In this document: positions 51,120 to 59,714 of the stretch, piece after piece | Numbering within the stretch: position 1 is the first letter of the stretch | Layout of the letters: each line of letters starts with the position of its first letter | From: an uncultured Flavobacteriales bacterium | Lineage (GTDB): Bacteria; Bacteroidota; Bacteroidia; Flavobacteriales; Schleiferiaceae | Direction of reading: 5' to 3' | Length of the DNA stretch: 63,282 bases | NCBI GenBank assembly: GCA_950073045.1 | Contig: CATMQD010000002.1 | Span: forward strand, 1 to 63,282 | The notes under the pieces: model-generated | Database searches by the model: none | The model's input: the letters and a program-made list of their open reading frames with translations, nothing else | Told to the model about the DNA's origin: nothing | Program-made: the position numbers and the translations under genes

Positions 51120-51647
51120 GTGAAAATAGTTCTGATGAAAAACAACGATACAGAATCACTGATTCCCGAAGAGCGGGTGGCCCAATGCATTATCATCCTT
51201 AGAGGGGAGAAGGTTATTTTAGACTTTCACTTAGCCGCCTTTTATCAAGTAGATAATAAGAACCTTAAACAGGCTGTACGTCGAAATTTAGAAAGGTTCC
51301 CTGAAGATTTTATGTTTAGGCTTAGTAACCAATAGATTAGCCTCCTGGTATCACAAAATGTGATACCCTCAAAAAGCCATTTGGGGGGATCTAAACCTTT
51401 TGCCTTTACCGAGTCGGGGGTAGCAATGCTGGCCAGTATTTTAAAAAGCCCCATGGCAATTTCAACCAGTATTGGCATTATAAGAACCTTCACCCAATTA
51501 CGGAAGATGAGCCTTAACTATGAGGAGCTTAAAGCCCGTATTGATAGTATTGAGAACGATTTCGGTAGAAAGTTTCGAATTTTATTTCAAGCCTTGGAAG
51601 GCATGAAGGAGCCTGAAGCTGAACGTAAAAGGATCGGATTTAAATAG
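51120..51647 (+). pseudogene. ORF6N (KilA-N-like) domain protein interrupted by one in-frame TAG at 51333..51335
   Basis: Same frame on both sides: LRGEKVILDFHLAAFYQVDNKNLKQAVRRNLERFPEDFMFRLSNQ * ISLLVSQNVIPSKSHLGGSKPFAFTESGVAMLASILKSPMAI. Confidence 0.82.
51347..51367. repeat. palindrome copy 1 (inside ORF6N coding sequence)
   Basis: GGTATCACA-AAA-TGTGATACC. Confidence 0.95.
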
Positions 51648-51685
51648 CACTTAAAAAGTAAATTGCTGTTTATTAAGGTTTTAAC

Positions 51686-51716
51686 TTAGGGGTATCACAA
51701 TTTGTGATACCCCTAA
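51686..51716. repeat. palindrome copy 2, 15-bp arms
   Basis: TTAGGGGTATCACAA-T-TTGTGATACCCCTAA. Confidence 0.97.
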
Positions 51717-51851
51717 AGCATTCAAGAGGTCTATTCAGGTGAGTTCCCATCTTAAAGGGAGTTTTTAGGTAGCAGATGATGTAATAATAGGCTATTAATA
51801 AGCCAATTTGCAATTGCTAAAAACCTTAATTACTTGTTAATAAGGGTTTTA

Positions 51852-51886
51852 TTTAAGGGGTATCACAAATTGTGATACCCCTTAAA
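51852..51886. repeat. palindrome copy 3, 17-bp arms
   Basis: TTTAAGGGGTATCACAA-A-TTGTGATACCCCTTAAA. Confidence 0.97.
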
Positions 51887-51909
51887 GACTCAAGTTTAGG
51901 TCCTCGTTT

Positions 51910-52782
51910 CTACCATTTCCTTAATAAGCCATTAGGCAGTGCACTGGCTTCGAACTCATTTAGCACCTGAGCATTAAATGGATTTATACGCCAAACTTTA
52001 TGCGGCGCAACAAAGGCTCTTGCATCGAAAAGGTAAAGGCTCTTGCTTTCAGCGTGAAAATCCAAACCATAAAAGTTTTCACAATTTAGTCGCACTATGC
52101 CTTTCGCCTTAAAATGGTTGGTTTTTTGATGGTGGTAAAGGCTATCGCCATCGTAGCTGAAGAAGCCATTTTGGCCACCAGCCGAGCATAAAGCTCCATC
52201 TAAAATCTTTACAGAATCTACGAATGAAAGGCTTGAATCGGGATGAGACCAAGAGTAAAGCACACCATTATCTAAAGCGATAAACAGGTTTTCTTGATAG
52301 TTTAAAACCGCCCTTACATTATCATTAAAACGTATTAACTCTTGGGGAACAGCATTAGGAGCCACAATGCTTTCGACTTGCGAGGGATAAACTAAAAGCA
52401 ATTGATTACGCCAGCTGCAAAGGGAATTTGGAATACCGTTAAGGTTTTTGTGGGCGATTAAGTTTCCATCCAAATCAAGCTCTTGCAGCTTAGGTTTATA
52501 AAGGTCGCTCATCCATAAACTGCCCTGCCAAAACCACAGGTTTTTTGGAGCGCCCAGTCCCGGACTACTTTTTAACTCGGTCCAATCAGCATTACAAATC
52601 ACCAATTCATTAGAACCATTCATTACCAAATAATAGCGATCGCCAATTTTATGAGCTTCTTGTATTACATCGCCTAAGGGCTGGGCATTGGCCTGTCGGA
52701 AAAGCCCATCTTGATAAATACCTTCCTCCGGATCAAACTGACCTAAACTGGCATTACCCCACTGGAAATTTCCTTCATTCAC
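51910..52782 (-). CDS. YncE/DUF5074-like beta-propeller protein (BtuG-like candidate), N-terminus unclear
   Basis: VNEGNFQWGNASLGQFDPEEG start region and repeated propeller-like strands; frame open upstream to about 52845 without ATG or signal peptide. Confidence 0.75.
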   Translation of the reverse strand: MNEGNFQWGNASLGQFDPEEGIYQDGLFRQANAQPLGDVIQEAHKIGDRYYLVMNGSNELVICNADWTELKSSPGLGAPKNLWFWQGSLWMSDLYKPKLQELDLDGNLIAHKNLNGIPNSLCSWRNQLLLVYPSQVESIVAPNAVPQELIRFNDNVRAVLNYQENLFIALDNGVLYSWSHPDSSLSFVDSVKILDGALCSAGGQNGFFSYDGDSLYHHQKTNHFKAKGIVRLNCENFYGLDFHAESKSLYLFDARAFVAPHKVWRINPFNAQVLNEFEASALPNGLLRKW

Positions 52783-52823
52783 AATGATGGCTAAAGTTGA
52801 ATCAGGTACTACTTCGGATCCAT

Positions 52824-54731
52824 TTACCGACTGTGGCCCAAACTCCTAATGCCAGCTTCCGGTCGCCAAGCAATTGTCTGGTAATCGATATCTCCCAAAT
52901 TATGTACGCTAAAGCTCAGTTTTAAATAATGGTTGCTAATTACTTTTCCATAACTAAGCTGAAGATCCTGAAGGATATAGCCAGGTAAATAGTATTGATT
53001 GCCCTCATCTAAATAGTATCGATCGGTAAAGTTGAGGGAATAGGCCAAACGCAATTTTTTATAATAGACCTGGGGATTAAAGTTTAAGCTATGCCCAGGA
53101 TTATAAGGCAGTTGATTACCTTCTGCTTGGGGATTAGAAGTATTAGATTTTATTTGATTAAAAAGGATCTGGTAGTTTATATCGGCCCCATAGCGCCATT
53201 TCCCTGAAAAGAATCTTAGCTTCCAAATAAAATCGCTTCCATAGTTCTGAACCGATTTTAAATTTACCGGCCTCCATAAATTATTTAAGGGCGTCCATTG
53301 TATCCAGTTGCCTACCCACATAAAATAACTATGTAGTTCCCAACGGCTGCTCCAATTCGAACTCTCTAATTTATAGTTTAAACCAAAGTTCACTTGATAA
53401 CTTTCCTCTGGCTCTAAATCTTTATTTCCGGCAAGATCCCAGTATAAATCATTGAGGCTCGGTACCCGGTAATTCCGACTGATGCTCAAATGTGGTTCTA
53501 ACTGAAAATTTCCGATATGCCAAGTTAAACTCCCTGTGAGCGGAGCAAATTGATCATCATATAATTCGCTTCGTAATTGCAAGTTGACGGTGCCCGCATT
53601 TGGCAATTCGAACTCGATAGTACCATATAATGCATTAAGCCAACGCATTGCATTCTGATTGTAACCATTCGATTGCACTCTATCGTTTCGACTTTGAAAG
53701 GCGATTTCAGCATCTAGCCAATGGCGCTGCATAGTTTTTAGTCGTAATTGAGCTTGGTAGGATTGGTAATTGTTTTGATCTACCGAGTCGGAGCCTGCGA
53801 GCTGAAAGCGATTAGAGGAAGCCACCAAACCCACTTGGGCTTTAAATATGAGCTTCTGATCAACATATTGTTTTTGGTATTCATTATTCCAGAAGAGATT
53901 TTCATCGGTCATCCGATCAAATAAACCGGCATTGGTGAGCTGGATGCGCGGAAGCGATCTTTTAGTTTGGCTGTACCAAATAGTACTGCTTAGAAATTGT
54001 TCTGGTTTTAAACGATAATTTAAAGCCTGTTCTAAATGAATTTGCTGGAAATCCGCATTTTGCAATTCTTGGTCCCGAGCTTCTTCTCCGGGAATACGGT
54101 AGGGATAGTTATTTTCTAATTGATGAAAGGAAACACTGGTTTGAGCACGTAATTTACGTTTACCATAAGCTGTCCAAGCTTGGTATTCTTGTCGCCCAAA
54201 ACTACCTGTTCCAGCACGTAAGTACAGTTTGTTCTTCCCGCGCTTAGACCATTGTGTATTAAGGTTTAAGGCCGCACCAATACTGCCCGAGCCTAAGGGC
54301 AAGGAGCCGGCCCCGAAATCTACTTCTAAGCTTTCCCAAGGCTTACTTTGCAAAAGAGAGAGATCCATTAAGGCGAGGTTAGGCGGACTAATATCTAATC
54401 CATTCCAATACACTTTATTATGGTTGGAGGAAGTACCGCGCACGCTTAAAGTAGCAATGCCATTGGAGCCGTAAGATCGAACAAACAATTCGGTATTTTG
54501 CTTTAGAGCTTCCGCAAGATTAAAGGCTTGGAAGTCTAGAAGACTATCGCTACTATAGGCAATTCGGTGTCCATCATTACCTTCAATGCGCGAAAACTCC
54601 AGCGATAGCTCCTTTAAAATGGCTTGCATGCTATCGCTAAGCCAAATAGCGCTACTGTCTTTTTGGGCTTTCACCTGATGGGCAAAAAGTAAAAGCGATA
54701 TGATGAGTAAATATCTCAAGGCCTGAGCCAT
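52824..54731 (-). CDS. TonB-dependent receptor, BtuB-like (cobalamin uptake candidate)
   Basis: Signal peptide, plug FNLAEALKQNTELFVRSYGSNGIATLSVRGTSSNHNKVYWNGLDI, barrel; lies in riboswitch-led operon. Confidence 0.9.
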   Translation of the reverse strand: MAQALRYLLIISLLLFAHQVKAQKDSSAIWLSDSMQAILKELSLEFSRIEGNDGHRIAYSSDSLLDFQAFNLAEALKQNTELFVRSYGSNGIATLSVRGTSSNHNKVYWNGLDISPPNLALMDLSLLQSKPWESLEVDFGAGSLPLGSGSIGAALNLNTQWSKRGKNKLYLRAGTGSFGRQEYQAWTAYGKRKLRAQTSVSFHQLENNYPYRIPGEEARDQELQNADFQQIHLEQALNYRLKPEQFLSSTIWYSQTKRSLPRIQLTNAGLFDRMTDENLFWNNEYQKQYVDQKLIFKAQVGLVASSNRFQLAGSDSVDQNNYQSYQAQLRLKTMQRHWLDAEIAFQSRNDRVQSNGYNQNAMRWLNALYGTIEFELPNAGTVNLQLRSELYDDQFAPLTGSLTWHIGNFQLEPHLSISRNYRVPSLNDLYWDLAGNKDLEPEESYQVNFGLNYKLESSNWSSRWELHSYFMWVGNWIQWTPLNNLWRPVNLKSVQNYGSDFIWKLRFFSGKWRYGADINYQILFNQIKSNTSNPQAEGNQLPYNPGHSLNFNPQVYYKKLRLAYSLNFTDRYYLDEGNQYYLPGYILQDLQLSYGKVISNHYLKLSFSVHNLGDIDYQTIAWRPEAGIRSLGHSR

Positions 54732-55663
54732 AATTTACTGCGCTTTTGATCGCCGTCCTTAAAATTATATTGCAGAATATAAAGCCCAGCAGGTACTCCG
54801 TCTAGCGAAAGCGTAGAACCGGTAGCTATTTTAATGATGGTACCATTAAGGCTAAGCAAATGCATACTTTCTGCCTTTTCTACGCTAACTCTTGTTTTGG
54901 CTGGATTAGGGTAAGGAAGTTGGGCTTGGGTCTTAAATTCGTTAATTCCGATGGAATTAGGATTTAGGAAAGCCAAGGCATCTAAATCGAAGCCACCTGA
55001 GGCAAAAGCGGTAGGGTAGGGCTCATTTATAATTCGGCCTTGTGCATCGCGACTGGCAAATTGAGGATCGATGCTGCCAATAGCATCTACAATTCGAATA
55101 TAACGCACGGTATCCAGCTGCGGAAGCTCTGCTAAGTCAAAAGGTTGACCATAATCAGCCCGGTATTTTCCTGCTAAGTTTTTCACATAACTGGGCTCAC
55201 TAGAACCAAAAGCCCCAGTTTGAACTGAGGTATCTAAAAGACAAGTAGCCGGAAAACGATAAAATGTTTGGCCATCGGCACTCACTTCAACAAAGGCAAA
55301 TTCTAGAAAAACATCGCTAAAGCTGTTTTCGAAAATGGCAAATTCTGGCCCAGCTTGATTGTAGATTGGGGTACTAAGGTAAAAGGTAGCCAGACCACTA
55401 TCACCAAGACTCACCACTTGGCCATCGGCATAGCCCAATGCGAGACTAGAGTCGCCATGACTACTAAATCCCAAGCTTTTATTAGCAATATCGAGATAGC
55501 CTCTCTGGATAATAACCGAATCGGCCCAATAGCTAATGAGGGAGCTGTCCTTGTGGATGGCGCTTGTACCGGGTATTCCAGCTGCCGGAGCAAAAGGACC
55601 CTGAGACTGTGCATGCAATCCCAGGGTGGTTAAAAAGAGCAGTATTCCGAAAAGGAAGCGCAT
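54716..55663 (-). CDS. T9SS-sorted surface protein in cobalamin operon
   Basis: MRFLFGILLFLTTLGLHAQ signal; GPEFAIFENSF...FVEVSADGQTFYRFPA...GGFDLDALAFLN; C-terminal YPNPAKTRVSV. Confidence 0.85.
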   Translation of the reverse strand: MRFLFGILLFLTTLGLHAQSQGPFAPAAGIPGTSAIHKDSSLISYWADSVIIQRGYLDIANKSLGFSSHGDSSLALGYADGQVVSLGDSGLATFYLSTPIYNQAGPEFAIFENSFSDVFLEFAFVEVSADGQTFYRFPATCLLDTSVQTGAFGSSEPSYVKNLAGKYRADYGQPFDLAELPQLDTVRYIRIVDAIGSIDPQFASRDAQGRIINEPYPTAFASGGFDLDALAFLNPNSIGINEFKTQAQLPYPNPAKTRVSVEKAESMHLLSLNGTIIKIATGSTLSLDGVPAGLYILQYNFKDGDQKRSKLWLRP

Positions 55664-56766
55664 TAGTTTAAGATCAGTCGCTTGGAAACTCCATCTATAT
55701 TGATGATGTAAAATCCACGTTTCCAATCTTCCACATTTAAAGTATGCTGACCATTTACAGTAGCTTGATAAACTTTTTGGCCTTTTGAGTTAAATACCAA
55801 AAGCTCATTATTTCCCTCAGCTTTAATCTGTACTTGGTTTACCGCAGGATTAGGATAAAGCTTAAGCTGAACCAAATTCTGCTCAGGCGAGCTTACAGGC
55901 ATATCATTATTAGGTACTCGTGGACGCAAGGCTGGAGCAAAGTCTGTATAACTGCAACCAAATAATTCGCCAGCTTTTACATAGGTACTTATGCCAGCAT
56001 TCATATACCAGTTTCCCACATTTGTAGCACTCCAGGTGCTCCAATAATCTGGCGAACCGCCGATGCCACTCCAAGAATTGTAGGTGATATCATTTAAGAA
56101 ACCCGCGGCATTTACGCTTAAGCCCGCTATTGCCTGATCAAGATCGCTTAAAACCTGAGAAGCTTGAACGGAATCATTAAAGAGGTAGCCAAAAACGAAT
56201 CGGCCGCTGTCGGTGCTCGATTGAAAATCAATAAATAGGGCAAGACTATCGCTACCAGATCCAATCCATTGATCAACCATCGTAAAGTTGAAGGAGTTTG
56301 GATCGAAAGCAGCAATTGGCTGTCCGGGAACTGCAGCGGGATTAAAATCGGTGTAGCTTAATGCAAACCACTCACCATCTACCAATGGAGTAGCAATACC
56401 GGCATTCATTACTAAACTAGAGGTGTCGGCACCACTCCAAGTACTCCAATAGTCGGGTTGACCTGCGAGGCCAGCATGTTCGCCGTAAATAATGTCGTTT
56501 AAGAAACCACCGGCAATGGCCACTTGTAGGTTTTCATCAGCGGCAGCTACAGTGTTTAAGAGGTCTTCTCCGGTTTGAGCACCAGAATAGGCATAGCCCC
56601 AAACATAGCTAGAGTCGGAAGTTCCGTCATTAAAGTCGATGACCAAAAGGGTGCTGTCGGTACCGGAGCCAATCCAGAATTGTACATCGGAATAATTGAA
56701 CTGTGCAGAAAGGGGCCTGATCAAAAGGATTACGATCACTAGCCCAAGGAATAATTTTTTGTCCAT
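55663..56766 (-). CDS. T9SS-sorted surface protein with internal duplication, first gene of cobalamin operon
   Basis: MDKKLFLGLVIVILLIRPLSAQ signal; two copies of WIGSG(T/S)DS..GFLNDI.Y..PDYWSTWS..; C-terminal YPNPAVNQVQI. Confidence 0.87.
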   Translation of the reverse strand: MDKKLFLGLVIVILLIRPLSAQFNYSDVQFWIGSGTDSTLLVIDFNDGTSDSSYVWGYAYSGAQTGEDLLNTVAAADENLQVAIAGGFLNDIIYGEHAGLAGQPDYWSTWSGADTSSLVMNAGIATPLVDGEWFALSYTDFNPAAVPGQPIAAFDPNSFNFTMVDQWIGSGSDSLALFIDFQSSTDSGRFVFGYLFNDSVQASQVLSDLDQAIAGLSVNAAGFLNDITYNSWSGIGGSPDYWSTWSATNVGNWYMNAGISTYVKAGELFGCSYTDFAPALRPRVPNNDMPVSSPEQNLVQLKLYPNPAVNQVQIKAEGNNELLVFNSKGQKVYQATVNGQHTLNVEDWKRGFYIINIDGVSKRLILN

Positions 56767-56887
56767 GTAAACATGAATTAAAAGGGTTGAACAAAATATT
56801 CCAGGGGAAAAAGAAAAGCACAAAAATTCGGGCTAGCCGAAATTCGGAGCTTAATGCTTTTATCCTGAAAGCTTTAAGTATGTGCTA

Positions 56888-57040
56888 ATGGCAGGGCTTC
56901 TGACTTATCTCACTTTTAAGGCCTTCCCGCATAAACAGTGGCATTGTCTTAAAAGCTTATGAGAATCACAGCTTCAGGAAAAGTCCCGGAATCACACCGG
57001 CTTCCCTTTTAATTTCAAGGTGGGACATGCATCCTGCCTT
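56888..57040 (-). promoter_or_regulatory. cobalamin (B12) riboswitch
   Basis: Minus strand: AAAAGGGAAGCCGGTGTGATTCCGGGACTTTTCCTGAAGCTGTGA...GACAATGCCACTG..GCGGGAAGGC...AAGTCAGAAGCCCTGCC; P1 GGCAGG/CCTGCC. Confidence 0.93.
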
Positions 57041-57071
57041 AAAAACCAAAAGCAGGGCAAAAGTAGAAGAA

Positions 57072-57497
57072 TTATTGGAGCTTCTTGATTAATCCTGTAA
57101 CAACTCCCCAAATTCGAAAATCCATAAATTGAGTAATCCTCAATGGCTCGAAATCCGGATTTTCGGGTTGAAGGTAGTATCCATCTGATTTTTTGAGCAG
57201 TCGTTTTACTGTATAATCGCCATTAATAACAGCCAGTATAATCTGACCATCACGGGCTTGGACTTCTTTATCAACGATAAGTAAATCCCCATCGTCAATA
57301 CCTGCTCCAACCATAGATTGACCGCTAACGCGCACACAGAATGTGGCCTTAGGATTTTTCACCAACTCTTGGGAAATGTTAATGCTGTCGGGGAAATACT
57401 CCTGAACATAGGATGGATTTCCGGCGGCTACGCCTACATCAAAAAATGGAATTTCAATTCCCGCTTCAGCTTCGATATCGTAAATGGCTACAGACAT
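57072..57497 (-). CDS. umuD: UmuD-like S24 autoproteolytic peptidase
   Basis: GVAAGNPSYVQEYFPDSINISQELV cleavage region, VSGQSMVGAGIDDGDLLIVD serine motif, GDYTVKRL lysine motif. Confidence 0.9.
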   Translation of the reverse strand: MSVAIYDIEAEAGIEIPFFDVGVAAGNPSYVQEYFPDSINISQELVKNPKATFCVRVSGQSMVGAGIDDGDLLIVDKEVQARDGQIILAVINGDYTVKRLLKKSDGYYLQPENPDFEPLRITQFMDFRIWGVVTGLIKKLQ

Positions 57498-57558
57498 AAT
57501 TCGGATTGAGCTGGAAATTAGCAATTTAAAGAGGGTGGATTTGGATTATGTACTAAGC

Positions 57559-58404
57559 TTATGCACCCTTTAATGTTAATAAGTCGGATAGTTTTTCAAA
57601 GTCCTCAGGATATAATTGATCGAGCACTTCTACATAAGGACGGTTGTGGTAAAAACCCCTATCATAGTTAGTAATTGCCTTTGTGAGGTATTCTCGAGAT
57701 TTGGGATATTGATGATTGGAGTAGGCAATAAGGGCCAGGTGGTAATGGGCATCAGCTGATTCGGGATAAACTTCCAGCATCCGCTTTAGGGATTCTACCG
57801 TTGGCTGATAGTTGTAGCCATACTCTTTTAAGGAAAGAGCCAAATAAAGATGGGCATTGGCATCCACCCACTCGGCACCAACCTCGGTGCTTATCCGATC
57901 AATGTATTTCTCCAAATACTTAATGGCATTAGGATAGTTTTTGGCGCCATAATAAGCTACTCCTCGCATGTAATCATGATCTTGAGCCTGGGAGTTGTTA
58001 ATGGTTCCCGTTATAGAATCCATTTGGTCGAAATCGGCAATAGCCCTTTTATAATCGCGGTAAAAGTAGAGGTAGAGGTAGCCCCTGAATCCCATCCAAG
58101 GGTCGGGTTTTAATTCGGCCGCTTTGGCGTAGAAATAGAACATTTCATCGGCCAGGCCACGCTTTACTCTAGCGGTCCCCATTTCTCGCCAAAAGTCACC
58201 ATTGCTAGAGTCTAAGCTTAAAGCTTCTTTAATATGAAACTGCTCTGGGACCGAGCCTTGATAATGATAGCTTACTCCATTTAAAACGGACTCCGCGAGC
58301 TGCGCTTTTTCGGATTCTTTAATGTCTTTTTTATACCACTGATGAGGCTGGCTGCAAGATGCCAGCAGCATCAGGCTAAGGCAGAATATCGATAATCGTC
58401 GCAT
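57559..58404 (-). CDS. TPR-repeat lipoprotein
   Basis: LMLLASCSQPHQ lipobox; multiple TPR-like helices (ADAHYHLALIAYSNHQYPKSREYLTKAI). Confidence 0.82.
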   Translation of the reverse strand: MRRLSIFCLSLMLLASCSQPHQWYKKDIKESEKAQLAESVLNGVSYHYQGSVPEQFHIKEALSLDSSNGDFWREMGTARVKRGLADEMFYFYAKAAELKPDPWMGFRGYLYLYFYRDYKRAIADFDQMDSITGTINNSQAQDHDYMRGVAYYGAKNYPNAIKYLEKYIDRISTEVGAEWVDANAHLYLALSLKEYGYNYQPTVESLKRMLEVYPESADAHYHLALIAYSNHQYPKSREYLTKAITNYDRGFYHNRPYVEVLDQLYPEDFEKLSDLLTLKGA

Positions 58405-59482
58405 CTTTAATTTTTAAGGTGATATAGGCGTAAGAATCGCGATTCTCCCCGCGAATTACCGTGGGCTGCCAGTTTTCGAGATTATTTAAAAACTCGAAGA
58501 TGTCTTGTACTGCTTCTTCTGGCAAGCTTTGTTTTTGGTAATTGAAATCATAGGCTTCGGCAATAAATCGCCCGGCCTTACCTTGGCAAGAAATGACAAA
58601 TCGGAAGGTGAGCATGCCCTCGAAGTTTTTGAAAATACTAGGGTCAACTGCCTTTTTCAACCGATTTACTAGAACCTTCTTACCCTCGGAGTAAGCAGCA
58701 TCTGGTTCGCCATTATAATAGTCGGCGATAGATTTTTCTTCCCCACAAAGTTTAAAATCGACATGGCTTCCCAAGATTTTATTTGGGTCGATATAGGCTA
58801 CCCGTTTTTCGCCGTGATAGGCTCTTTTTTTAAACTCCGAAAGCGGCATTTGTTCCATGAGCTCTGTCTCGTAGATGCCTTCATTTCCTTGTTCCCAGCC
58901 ATAGTAGAAGCCTAATCCTTGGAGATAGATTTCCTTGGCTTTCCAGTCATTAAGGGTGCTATCGGTTTCTAAATTCCGGTAGGAGCGATTAAAGGAAAAC
59001 TGCAAGCCTTTCTTAGCCTCGATAAGGGTGTCGATTCGATTAAATTGATGGCTAATGTATTGATGTTCTTGATCTTGGTAATTGTAATTCTCTTTGTAAA
59101 AGGAACTAGCGCTATCGCGAAAGTTTTTCACTGCTCCCGCTTCAATGCGCACTTCCAGAGTGTCGCCATTTGCGATATACCAAGCCGAATCTACATGTAA
59201 AGAGGCTTCATCAATATGAAAGTACTGCCAGCCAACCAGCTCAAAGCCGGCATTAAAGTTCTTCACTTCGAGTACTTCATTATCTAGGATTTGATAAGTG
59301 GCATAGGACAAGCGCGTGCGCTGTTCCAGCGTATTATCATAGGGCTTAAAGTGGTTATAATACTTGTTGGCGATCCCTTCTTCTAAAATTTTAGAGGGCG
59401 GTAAATGGTCTAGTACCGGATTGTTGTTCATCTGGCAAGCCACCAAGGTAAAACTTGAAAGTAGCGGGATTAGTTTTTTCAT
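58376..59482 (-). CDS. hypothetical lipoprotein
   Basis: LVACQMNNN lipobox; overlaps next gene. Confidence 0.65.
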   Translation of the reverse strand: MKKLIPLLSSFTLVACQMNNNPVLDHLPPSKILEEGIANKYYNHFKPYDNTLEQRTRLSYATYQILDNEVLEVKNFNAGFELVGWQYFHIDEASLHVDSAWYIANGDTLEVRIEAGAVKNFRDSASSFYKENYNYQDQEHQYISHQFNRIDTLIEAKKGLQFSFNRSYRNLETDSTLNDWKAKEIYLQGLGFYYGWEQGNEGIYETELMEQMPLSEFKKRAYHGEKRVAYIDPNKILGSHVDFKLCGEEKSIADYYNGEPDAAYSEGKKVLVNRLKKAVDPSIFKNFEGMLTFRFVISCQGKAGRFIAEAYDFNYQKQSLPEEAVQDIFEFLNNLENWQPTVIRGENRDSYAYITLKIKDATIIDILP

Positions 59483-59714
59483 CGGTGGGTGAAAATACTA
59501 AAACTTAGACCGCTCACTGTGTTCGCTTTTAGATTCTAGAGGCTAGATCGTTCACTATTAGATTTGATTTTGGTGGAATTCTGTTTTTTGCAGATAGTGA
59601 AGGTATTTGATAAGGTAAAGCTCTGTGGTTTTTAAGTCTCCTTGTTGCAGAAAGCAAAGGTTTCAATTCCCAAATCTTTAGGTAGGGTAGCTTTCCCTCA
59701 TAGCGACCACGGGC

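Noticed and set aside
51347-51886. CRISPR array from the three palindromic repeats
   Set aside because: Only three copies, highly unequal spacing, one within a gene, perfect palindromes with variable arms; no cas genes
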